Source: Cycas panzhihuaensis
Taxonomy: Eukaryota > Cycadophyta
Reading direction: 5' to 3'
Length of the DNA: 64,000 nt
Assembly: GCA_023213395.1 (NCBI GenBank)
Contig: CM041465.1
Coordinates: 213,473,741-213,537,740 of the forward strand
Shown: piece after piece, positions 22,297 to 31,245 of the stretch
Position numbering within the stretch: the first letter of the stretch is position 1
How the letters are laid out: each line of letters opens with the position of its first letter
The notes under the pieces: model-generated
Databases searched by the model: none
The model's input: only the letters and a program-made list of their open reading frames with translations
Told to the model about the DNA's origin: nothing
Made by a program: the position numbers and the translations under genes

Positions 22297-22608
22297 TGCA
22301 GGAAGGATAGATCTAGGGAACAAATCACTCACATGCACATAATGGCAATGGAGAATGAAAAAGATATGAAACAAGATATGAGAGCAAGCTTGGAGATGAG
22401 AATGAATAATAACTCCTTCCTTGAGATTTCATCTTTTATTATCGAGGGTGAGCATTAAGGTTAGGATTTTTCCGCATAATGATATGAACCTAAAATTACA
22501 TCTAAATGCACATGAAGTGCATTTCATTAAGAGACTAATGCTAATAATATATCCTAAGGTCACATAATTAATCTACACAAATGACCTTAATACATTAACC
22601 TCTTTTCA
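22297..22608 (-). repeat. Copia 5' LTR
   Basis: 312 bp, starts TGAAAAGAGG and ends CCTGCA in element orientation. It pairs with 15092-15402. Confidence 0.93.
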
Positions 22609-22613
22609 CCCAA
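22609..22613. repeat. Copia target duplication, right copy
   Basis: cccaa, same as 15087-15091. Confidence 0.85.
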
Positions 22614-22838
22614 GTGCATTGCATGCATTACCAAGAATATCAACATAAAAATAACATCTCACTAAACTATATATAACAATGGATCAATGGCACAAAAGGC
22701 CATTTTGGCTTATGAAACAATGTCACTTATAACATACAATCAACACCTTCTCCAACAAATACAATACTAGATTGCATCAGCCATAAGTATATATCACCGC
22801 CACCATTGATTTAGTAAGCGCACTTGATCCAATGAAGT
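22610..22838. repeat. About 225-bp duplicated segment, copy 2
   Basis: Homologous to 14806-15026, as described there. The copia element inserted at the boundary between the two copies. Confidence 0.75.
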
Positions 22839-23980
22839 AGATGTTAATTCTTCTATCTTAGACCCCTTAATCCAACATCAAAAAAGAGGAAAGGATGCAA
22901 TGCATCTACAAAACCCTAGACTCTAAGAGCCAAGGTCAGGGCACTTGTAAGAGGTCCAAATACACAAAGTGTAACCTCAAACACCAAATACACCTCATTG
23001 GTAAGAGGAAACCTTAACTCACCATAGTTAATGCTAATGCAATACACCATAAGATCTAAAAATTCTCAAGAACTTACTACTACTTACTCTTTATTTCTTA
23101 AGCTTTGACGAGCTTATAATATTATCATAATAATGATCATCTCTGTCCTTGGTGGGATGAACCCTTCTATACCTTAATTCACCTTTATTGATTCTTGGTT
23201 TGACAACCTTCTAAGCATCTAACATGAGCTTATCTTATCCAAATCTTTAGAAGCTTCCTATTGTAAATTTTCCTTAATGGGCAATCAACTTATAGATTTT
23301 TTGCTCTTTTATTTATCCATCTTTGAATAATCCATTTAAGCTTTGGATATTATAGCTGGCATAATACCACTCCTAACATTAAGTGGTAATGCCCCTCCAC
23401 TAATAGAATGCACTTCTACACCAGTATATTCTTTGAACACCTCAATCTCTTCAATGATATGAAGATTTTAAGTTTTTGGTACCATTTATATCTTTTAAGT
23501 CTTGCACCCTACATCTAGATCCAACTTGGTCATTGGGGACATAACTATATCAAACATAGGATTGGTTTTAAAGCTTACATATGGAATTAGTGAAATTCCA
23601 TTTGATGATACACCTAAAGCATGCTAACCACTATGGTTCTTAAATGGTGATTCTACCTAAAGGTTTACTTAGAACATGGTTCTTGTTCTAATGATGAATA
23701 GGGAGAGAATTCACATGCCTTGTTGTGATCATCACTCTCATCAACTCTAGCCCTTCTTGACAAACAACCTTTTTCACATCACTCATTGACATTCTTGATC
23801 ATATCTATGCTACACTCTATACTAAGAACTTTAATGTTTTCATCCTTAGCATAAGTTCAATTTTGGAATTGATTGTTTGATATTAACTTCTAGTTTCCTT
23901 AACCCTTAGCACAATTAGATCTCGATTAACCTTTATGTACCACAACAAACATTTCATTACTCACTTGATTCAAATTTGAG
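22839..23980 (-). other. LINE-4 region after ORF1 domains, unrecognised
   Basis: Over 1 kb with only short frames. Its position fits the variable C-terminal part of a LINE ORF1, or the ORF1-ORF2 junction. I saw no endonuclease motif (no GDFN- or SDH-like block) on the minus strand. Confidence 0.4.
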
Positions 23981-23989
23981 CTATATGCA

Positions 23990-24560
23990 ACATTCTTCTA
24001 AGGGCATTCACATATAAGATTTTTGTACTAGTGAAAAAATCCACATTTAAAAGGGGCCTACTCATAATCATGTTCTGCATCCATAAATAATTTTCCATCA
24101 TGATGTCTATATTATCTAGGAGACCCTCTTTGATATCCATTTCAACATATATCTAGACAAATAATGTAACACTCTAGGATGAGGTGGCCTCTACTATCTT
24201 AAGAAACTACTTTAGGGATGATCCAATGGCCTTGAAAGATTTATCACTCTAATATTACAATGGGAAGAATGAGATTTTAACCCAAACCTTAATGGAATTA
24301 GGGATTTCTTACTATGAATTAAAAGACTCCTCCCAAAATCTCATAAACAATCCACTCCAAGCCATAAATTAGGGACCCTTTTGAATGATCACATCCTTAT
24401 TGCTAGAATTTTTTACAATGACCATAAAGAAATTGCGACCAACACTATAACATTATGTTCCTTAGAACTTACTAGAACTTAATTCGTATAGATCCATGTA
24501 TGTAGGCCTTTGGGTGATGGCCACATATTAAAGAAATGATAGACAAGACTACACTTGTAT
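23990..24560 (-). pseudogene. LINE-4 ORF1-like DUF4283 and zinc-knuckle remnant
   Basis: The minus-strand frame from about 24290 reads VWVKISFFPL, DKSFKAIGSSL, IYVEMDIKEGLLDNID and then (after a shift) a knuckle-like FKCGFFH...LICECP. This is the DUF4283 to zf-CCHC_4 order of plant LINE ORF1 proteins (usual pattern VW[VI]..P.LP, F..IG..LG, ICVEMDL.KGLP, then a CCHC). Six or more stops are present. Just upstream lies the LINE-3 insertion; the 5' end of this unit is 24992-25160. Confidence 0.7.
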
Positions 24561-24574
24561 AAAGAAATAAATTC

Positions 24575-24590
24575 ACCATAGAGGCAACTT
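24575..24590. repeat. LINE-3 target duplication, left copy
   Basis: accatagaggcaactt, exact copy at 24976-24991. Confidence 0.93.
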
Positions 24591-24975
24591 TTTTTTGGTA
24601 AGATAAAATGAATTATAGTGGGTTTGAAAACAGGATCCCACAACCTAGTACATCAGAATGCAAATAAGGTACCAAGTCAGAGTTAACCGTGACAACCCCA
24701 CGGTTTAGGCAAGAGAACTAGAATGCCGGGACAAGCCCCGCGGCTAGCTACTATAGATCATATCCTTCTCAACCAGAGCTAGAAGGTCCCTAGGGAAATC
24801 ACATCTCCACACTTGGCCCCTCTTGTTCCTCACCCCCCAGTTTGCCAAAAAATCTGTTGCTTTATTGCCTTCTCTCAGAGTGTGTCTTATACAGACATTT
24901 GACAAACCCTTAATGACCTCTTTGGCATCTTTGATTATAGCCTAAAATTTCCAATTCGGGAGGGCCACTCCTTTT
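24591..24975 (-). mobile_element. LINE-3: 385-bp 5'-truncated LINE
   Basis: Minus-strand 3' fragment. It starts on the + strand with a T run followed by ggtaagataaaatg (the reverse of a LINE tail) and is bounded by an exact 16-bp target duplication. It retains only the RNase H end of ORF2. Confidence 0.92.
24740..24970 (-). pseudogene. LINE-3 RNase H C-terminus
   Basis: The minus-strand reading gives IKDAKEVIKGLSNVCIRHTL, then REGNKATDFLANWGVRNKRG and DFPRDLLALVEKD. The R-E-x-N-x-x-[AT]-D-x-L-A-N block contains the fourth catalytic Asp of RNase H. The last part matches the corresponding tail of LINE-1 (DFPEELLRLVRAD). It is open in this short stretch. Confidence 0.88.
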
Positions 24976-24991
24976 ACCATAGAGGCAACTT
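24976..24991. repeat. LINE-3 target duplication, right copy
   Basis: Exact copy of 24575-24590. Confidence 0.93.
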
Positions 24992-25160
24992 GAATCAAAC
25001 TAAAGGCAGGGTATAATCCTCTTATATTTCACACATGCACCCTACTTAGGGGCCCAGTCATCCTTCCTCTACTATAAAAGGCCCACTTTGAAAGACCTTA
25101 TTTGGTATAAAAAATCATCCTCCATCCTCTTCCTTTGGCTACACCCCTTTAACCCCTTAT

Positions 25161-25176
25161 CTTGCTCTTATCTTTA
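25161..25176. repeat. Flanking repeat of the LINE-4 block, right copy
   Basis: cttgctcttatcttta, one difference from 13223-13238. Confidence 0.85.
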
Positions 25177-26546
25177 CTATTAGGAAGCTTAGACATTATT
25201 TTTTAGGGAACACCATATATGTCATAGTCCAAACTAATCCTCTCTAGTATTTACTTATGAAACTAGATTTGACTAGATGTTTAGAAAAATAATATATGCT
25301 ATTATAAGAATTTAGCTTGATCATAGTTAATTGTGAATCTAAAACGGACATGGTCATATCCAAATAATTAGTAGACACACCCTTACCTAATTATAAAAAT
25401 CAACCTATAGATGATTCATTACTAGATGAACATATCTTCTACATTAATATAACACAAATCAATGATTAGAATAAGGATATTGTTCGTTACTTACAAAGTT
25501 AATAATGTTTTGATGATTTTTCTCATATGTGTAGGCATAGGATTAGGGTTATAACTTGAAATTATGTTATTATTAATGATATCCTTTATAAGTACTCTTT
25601 TGACAGTTTACCCTTGAGATGTCATAACCCATCAGAAGTCAAAGTGGATTTGCATGAGTGTCATGATGGCATTTATGGAGGTCACTTTAAGAGATAAGCA
25701 ATTACCCAACATATTCTTTGGATGGGCTATTATTACCTTACACTATTAAAAAATACCCATACTCATGTCTTCAAGTATAAGAAATGCTAAGAACATGTGA
25801 AGTTATATATTAACTTGTAGTCTCTATGAAGGTTATAGTGTCTTTATGGCTATTTTTTGAATAAGACCTATATCTCATTCTGATTATCACCCCTACTATA
25901 ATAGGTGGGCATAAATTTATTCTCATAGCTACAAAATATTTAAAAAAATATGCCAAAGCTTCCCCACTCTCTTCTACCATAAGAGAAGTTATTAGTACTT
26001 CTATTTTTTATTTAATCATTTGTTAATTTAGGATCCTCGATATAATTATTATTGATAATATATCCTTGTTACACAACTTACAATAAATTCCATATTAATT
26101 ACATAGCTTTCTCACCTTATTACTATTAGTAAAAGGTTAAGTCAAATCTTTTAATAAGATTTTAGTTAAAATCCTCCAAAAAATAATTTCCACTTCTAAT
26201 GTGACTGACATACATCATTTTATCTTACTTTATGGGCTTATAGGATATATACCTAAACTTTTATCAATATGATTCCAATTTTACTTATTCATAGTAATAA
26301 AGCAGTTCTTCCCCTAGAAGTTAAAATTCCTTCCTTATGCATATTATTGAAAAAATTCACTAACAAGGAATGGATTCAATGAGCCTGATTATTAGACTTA
26401 GAGTAAATAAATGAAACGAAGCTTTAATCCCATTAGAAGAATCTTGTATTTAAGTGAAAGTAAAATGTTGCTTTATCACAAATTACATCTTAGGATATTT
26501 ATTCCTAGAGATAAAGTCCTCAAGTTGGAATATCTGCATGATAGAC
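25177..26546 (+). pseudogene. Gypsy A RNase H end and integrase
   Basis: The reading RKLRHYFLGNTIYVIVQTNP aligns with KKFRHYLLGNITWVIV of gypsy-2, then LVDTPLPN and PIDDSLLDEHI with LADTPILN and PVDDSLLDEPI. Integrase follows. The zinc-binding region is ILYKYSFDSLPL to HDGIYGGHFK near 25590-25690. A core piece reads KFILIATKYFKKYAKA, where the first catalytic Asp is Lys (ATDYFTKW is usual), and LDIIIIDN keeps the second Asp. Frames are broken throughout. LINE-2 interrupts the C-terminal module right after VLKLEYLHD and HEFK. Confidence 0.85.
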
Positions 26547-26563
26547 TCCATGAATTTAAGCCT
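26547..26563. repeat. LINE-2 target duplication, left copy
   Basis: tccatgaatttaagcct, exact copy at 30554-30570. Confidence 0.95.
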
Positions 26564-29500
26564 TTTTTTTTTTTGATAAGGTAAAATAGAATTAAAGGGG
26601 TTTTAACTGGGTCCCCAAACCCGATACATCAAGGCCAAACGGCTAAGAAAAAATGACCATGATAGGCCCATGGTCTAACCCAAGATTTTATCTTTAGTCC
26701 TCAGTCTTCAATCTTCAGCCTACAGTCCTGATTACCTCTTCCTTATGTGCATCTGCCCTGACCAATCTCAATAACTCCGCCGAGAAGTCCTCTTTCCAAA
26801 CTTTTAATCTTTTATTTGTCACATTGATTTGCCAACCGGTCCATGGTAGAATTGCCCTCCCTATGGGTATCTTGAATCTGAACCTCGCTCTATCTCTCAA
26901 AAGATCCTTGGCATCCTCAAAATATCATGTTCTCCCATCCCGGGTCCATTTCCCCTTTCAGGCATTTAATTGCATACATAGAGTCACCCTCCATTATAAC
27001 CTTTTGAACATTTTCCTCATCCGATATAAGCGTGGCCGCAAAGATCGCCTTGGGACCTCGGCTTTTCGGATTCGAATCCCCAAATATTCCGCAAAGGCCC
27101 ATCTCACGTTTCCTTCATGATCCCTGCATAGGCCCCCTCCTCCTGCCTCCCCGGGATTGCCTTTAGCCGCACCATCAAAATTTACTTTTACCCAAGAACC
27201 ATCTGGAGGATGCCACTTGACGTCACTCCTCTTTATTTTGACCCCTCCCGGCACTATACCCCAATCTCGATGATATCCTCTTCCCCACAGGGATCCTATC
27301 CTCCTTAGGTCCTTCCATCATTTACGAGATGGCCTTTCGATTTCTAGTGCCACCATCGACTATCCTTTTCTTTACCTTGAATATCCTTACATTTCGTTCT
27401 TTCCGGATGAGCCAAGAGCCCGGCGGGATCATCTTCGAACTGGAAAGGGTTTTGCTCTTGAATGGCGATGTCCAAGCGACCAATTGTTCACCAAGGGAAT
27501 ACGAGGTAACCCAGGCTAACCCCATCGGGCTGCGTATGACATTCCAAATCCCCTCGAATAAGGCGGTGGATACACGGATGGTCCAAGGTCTCCACATCCA
27601 TCTTGCACATCACACATCTATTCGCCAAGAAAGCCCCTCTTGAGAGGTTATCCGATGTAAGTAATTTGTTTTGGAGACATATCCACCGAGAAAAGTCTGC
27701 AATTTTGGGAGGATCCCTAACTTCCGGCCTCGACCAACCTATCATTTCTTTCCCATCCCCCGCTCATCCTCAAGTCATAGCCGTTTTGGTGTAAGAACTC
27801 GTGGTAGGGAGGCCAAACCAAGGAATCTGTGCCCATCCTCTTGAATATAACGCTTGTCTAAAATCTCTTTCACCACGAGGACCTCCTCCCAAGACCCGGG
27901 GACATCCTCGAACGATCTCCACCTCCTGTCCTTACCTTGTCTAACCCAATAATTCTTGACCAGAGTGCCATAGCGGTCTACACATGCTCTCCTCATAGTC
28001 CCGATATTAGGCATATCCTCAAGCTTGAAGGGACCGCACCACCTATCTTCCCAAAACCTTATGCTTTCGCCATCTCCCAACTTCCATCGCATACCTTCAC
28101 ACAGGAGGGCCCTCGAGGAAGGGATGGCTTCCCCTACCTGGGATCCCCCCATACAAAGCCCCTCCTCCAGCAGAAAGTGCTTGTCCACCAAATACTTTCA
28201 TGATAATCTTCCCAGATCGATCCAACATCTTTGGGCCTGACCTCAACCCGTCTTAGCCAAAAGGGCTTCATTGAAGTGGACCAGTCTTCTTACATTAAGA
28301 CCTCCAGCCCACTTAGGTCTGCAGACCTTTTCCCAAGACACTAAGTGGAATTTCCACTTCTCTTGACGCTGACAAAGGAATCTCTTCATGATTCCTTCGG
28401 GCCGTATGACCCTTTTCGAATTTGAATCTGAGCATTTGAAAGACCGGTATGCTCTACAAGGAGGCCACCAACAATTGAATGTTCCTGCCCACTAAGGAGA
28501 GCCCCTTTCCAACTCGCCGACTTCTATTAAATCGCTAACCACCGAGTCCCACATATCCTTCCCCATCCTACACCGCAAAAGAGGCATTCGAGATAAGAGC
28601 TAGGAAGGGAACCTCAGCCACCTCCGGTAACTGCAGATTTTACCTTGGAGTCTCTCAGGGTGTTGATAAAAAGGCCGAGCTTTTGTTGATTAATTTTTGG
28701 TTTGTAGCCTTTTCATATGCATGGAGACCTAGTTTTAGGGCCTGGCCTCCTCGAGGAGGCCTGCATAGGAAAATATTGTCATCAACAAGCGGTGAAGCAC
28801 TATATTGTCTAGGTTAGAGGAGGCTCTCAAACCCATAATCCTCCCTATCCTCTGGGCCTCCAGCGTCGCCCTACCTAGCATCTCTGCCATTATAATAAAC
28901 AAAAAGGGGGAGAGGGGGTCACCTTGCCTCAGACCCCTCGAACCCACAAAAAAGGGGGTCGATCTCCCATTAATTAATCTTGAAAAGATACTCGGAGATC
29001 GGACCTCATCCACTCCCTCCATATCTCCCCGAAACCAAAGGCCTCAAGGCACTCCAACAAGCAATCCCAGGCCACCCGATCATAGGCCTTTGACATATCT
29101 CTGTTTGACAATCATACCGGCTTCCCTACGATGCAGTCGGTGCGGGGTTTCATGAACAATTATAATGCCATCCATGATTTGTCTACCTCCGACAAACCCA
29201 TCCTGGTTTGGGGATATGATGTCCGGAAGATACTGCTTCAGGCGATTCGCCAACACTTTTGCCAATATCTTATATTTCACGTTACATAGACTAATCGATC
29301 AAGTCTTCCATGACTTAGCACCCTCCTTCTTTGGAATCGGGGCCGAAAGTGGCTGCCATTCTTCGATGTGTGCTCTTACGAAGAATTCATTAAGAGCCTC
29401 CAGCAGATCATCCTTAATTATCTCCCAGTATTCCTGGAAGAAACCTGGAGGGAAGCCGTCCCACGGAGCCTTATCGCGCCCATCATGAATAAGGCCCTCT

Positions 29501-30553
29501 CCACCTCCTCCCGAGAGAAAGGTTCTACCAATTTCTTATTACGGTCCTCATTAATCAACTTGGTATGTGATGTAAGAGAGCCACCCTAAGGGCGGGGTCT
29601 TGACATCCGACTCTGTAAATAACTCCTTAAAATGTTCCATAGCAATACCCCGTCGATCCTCACTTCACTCACAACCCCATCCACCTCCGGATTTTAGAGA
29701 TCCTGTTGTGAACCCTATGTCTCAAGGTAGACATATGGAAGAACTTCATGTTTCTATCCCCCTCCCTAATCCATTGCTCTCTGGATTTCTGTTTCCAAAA
29801 AATCTCCTCTCTGGCCAACACCTCCTCGAATCTCACAGAAGTCGAAGCTCCTCATGCTCCAATTCACAGGATCTTCCCTCCCTCTGGATCCTCTCCTCTA
29901 TACCTTTTAGTTCCTCCAACAGGGCGCCTTTATGTTCGAATATATTTCCAAAGACTTCTTTATTCCAAGCTTTGATTTGCATCTTTATCCACTTCAGTTT
30001 CCTCGAAAATCTAAACATGGCACAACCACATGCACTGAATACCCCACCATTCCTTGATCCTCTCTCAAGTGGATGTTTACGCCACATGAGCTCGGCGGAA
30101 AAGGCGCTCCTTTGAAAAAGCGAGCGGACCCCTCAAAATAAGAGGAGTATGATCCAGGCCAGTTCTCGGAAGGGCCTCGGTTTAACACCCTCGAAATGGC
30201 AAGCCCATTCATAGTTTATAAACATCCCATCCGATGCATTGAATATGATTGTGCCCTAGCCTCTGTTTGACCGGGTGAACCTCGCTCCCTAAGAGGAACA
30301 TCCGGTGAGCCACGGGTGCACAAAAACACCAAGGTCGGACATACTTCTAGTCCATCCCCACATCGCCCTTCTTCTCTTAGGACACGGAGGGAATTAAAAT
30401 CACTTCCAACCAAGGCCCAACCCAGTCTTTATGGGCCTCCACCAAACCTTCCCATAATCTCTTCCTACCCTCAACCGAATTTGGGGCATAGATATTGGTG
30501 ATTATATACTCCTTGTTAGTAGATGTACTGACCAACTCGATAGTAAGGAAGTG
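26564..30553 (-). mobile_element. LINE-2: 4-kb 5'-truncated copy of the LINE-1 family
   Basis: The minus-strand element starts on the + strand with a T run and gataaggtaaaat, the reverse of the LINE-1 tail, and is bounded by an exact 17-bp target duplication. It lacks ORF1 and the first part of the endonuclease. The protein reading is very close to LINE-1 along its length, with independent frameshifts. It interrupts the integrase C-terminus of gypsy A. Confidence 0.95.
26700..30553 (-). pseudogene. LINE-2 ORF2 (endonuclease end, RT, zf-RVT, RNase H)
   Basis: Descending on the minus strand: endonuclease remains near 30530-30130 (NIYAPNSVEGRKRLW, a damaged DFN block, LDHTPL in place of SDHSPL). 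RT follows at about 29480-28600, with ILAKVLANRLKQYLPD, ISPNQDGFVGGRQI, GSRGLRQGDPLSPFLF and, after a frameshift, VDDNIF. zf-RVT lies at about 27750-27560 and RNase H at about 27190-26780, with VNFDGAAKGNPGEAGGGG, EGDS and GNSTMDRLAN. Here the fourth carboxylate is Asp, unlike LINE-1. RNase H reads well; the RT has several shifts. Truncation at the endonuclease is typical of incomplete reverse transcription. Confidence 0.92.
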
Positions 30554-30570
30554 TCCATGAATTTAAGCCT
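30554..30570. repeat. LINE-2 target duplication, right copy
   Basis: Exact copy of 26547-26563. Confidence 0.95.
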
Positions 30571-30870
30571 AAGTAGATAGGACCATTAAAATTTCTCGAT
30601 GATTGAAGAACAAAGCTTATAGACTTGGCATATTAAAAGGAATTGAGTTTGAAAATTTTATTAACTCATAATTCCTTTGTAAGTAGTATGCATGATTCAT
30701 TATATGATCCCCTCCATAATAAAGATAAGTTATAGGTCTGAAAGATTTAAATTGCTAATGAGCATAGACTCTTCCACAAATATAAATTGAGTACACACTC
30801 ATTTTTTTAATACATATCATTTATCTGTAGCATGTTTTGCACTAATATTTATCTTTACTATATAAGAAAC
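30571..30870 (+). pseudogene. Gypsy A integrase C-terminal tail
   Basis: After the duplication the reading continues IGPLKFLDD and then GIEFENFINS, aligned with VGPFVVLKKF and GLEFNKVVNG of gypsy-3. Beyond about 30690 nothing is recognisable before the LTR at 30881. Confidence 0.7.
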
Positions 30871-30880
30871 ATGTTTTTTT

Positions 30881-31229
30881 TGTTAGAATCCAATGTTTAT
30901 TTTGAGGGGTCATGGACCCCTCCCCCCTTAATTTTTTATATTATAATATTAGAATCATAGTTATATAAAAGTATTAAGTCAATAGGGGTTACAACTCACA
31001 ACTGTCAACTTAGGTAGGAATATTGTTCTTGTAATTAATAAATTATATTGATATAGATCATTTATAATAGATGAAATATAAGTGAGTGAGTGAAGTAAGG
31101 ATTATTGGGTTTAATGCAATGTGTGACTATTATTGAATAGAGATTTATCCAAAATTTTAGAATTAATTTCTAAAGTTTTGATAGTTAATCCTTTTAATTA
31201 ATGTCTCCATTGCATACCTTATTGCAACA
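30881..31229 (+). repeat. Orphan LTR (probably copia-type 5' LTR)
   Basis: A 349-bp unit starting TGTTAGAATCC and ending TTGCAACA, followed after four bases by a Met primer site. Terminal TGTT/AACA is typical of plant LTRs. No second copy was found in the window, and no coding sequence follows, so it is the left end of a broken element. The start depends on the TG choice after a T run. Confidence 0.6.
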
Positions 31230-31233
31230 TTTA

Positions 31234-31245
31234 TGGTATCAGAGC
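31234..31245 (+). other. Primer binding site (initiator Met) after orphan LTR
   Basis: tggtatcagagc, exact, on the + strand. Confidence 0.85.

Larger units (their letters stand above)
15092..22608 (-). mobile_element. Complete Ty1/copia retrotransposon, decayed coding
   Basis: A 7.5-kb element on the minus strand with two LTRs of about 311 bp, a 5-bp target duplication (cccaa), a 12-base exact Met primer site and a purine tract. Internal order from the 5' side is leader, gag, protease, integrase, RT, RNase H. Integrase before RT defines Ty1/copia. The LTRs differ at roughly one base in eight over the first 170 bases, so the insertion is old, and every domain has stops. It sits inside LINE-4. 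Confidence 0.93.
13239..25160 (-). mobile_element. LINE-4: chimeric LINE-like block on the minus strand
   Basis: This block sits in gypsy A between 16-bp near-perfect repeats, a length typical of LINE insertion. After removing the copia element and LINE-3 inside it, about 4.0 kb remain. Read on the minus strand, a DUF4283/zinc-knuckle ORF1 comes first (25.1-23.9 kb) and a VPS13-like fragment lies near the 3' end (14750-14230). The 3' terminus reads attttacctt then T-rich sequence; the same attttacctt precedes the A tails of LINE-1 and LINE-2. No endonuclease or RT was found. It could be one chimeric insertion or two older events sharing a site. Confidence 0.6.
800..30870 (+). mobile_element. 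Ty3/gypsy element A (Tat-like), split by four insertions
   Basis: One degenerate polyprotein can be followed on the + strand in the order protease (about 800-1330), RT start (about 2055-2379), RT centre (8954-9035), RT thumb plus first part of RNase H (12537-13238), rest of RNase H plus integrase (25161-26563) and integrase tail (30571-30680). Each segment aligns collinearly with gypsy-2 at 44.3-48.4 kb, and at the LINE-1, LINE-4 and LINE-2 insertions the reading resumes right after the repeated target sequence. Many stops and frameshifts make it non-functional. The LTRs were not found: the left end is unclear and the right end is lost near an unrelated LTR at 30881. Assignment to the Tat side of Ty3/gypsy rests on similarity to gypsy-2. 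Confidence 0.8.

Noticed and set aside
14806-22838. Treating the 225-bp duplicated segments as LTRs of a larger element
   Set aside because: They have no TG/CA ends or primer site, and the copia LTRs with an exact 5-bp target duplication lie between them.
26824-30501. Open frames on the + strand through LINE-2
   Set aside because: They are the complement of ORF2, which reads RT, zf-RVT and RNase H motifs on the minus strand.
31234-31245. tggtatcagagc as part of a tRNA gene
   Set aside because: No tRNA cloverleaf is present around it. It directly follows an LTR-like end, as a primer site should. The same holds at 22283-22294.
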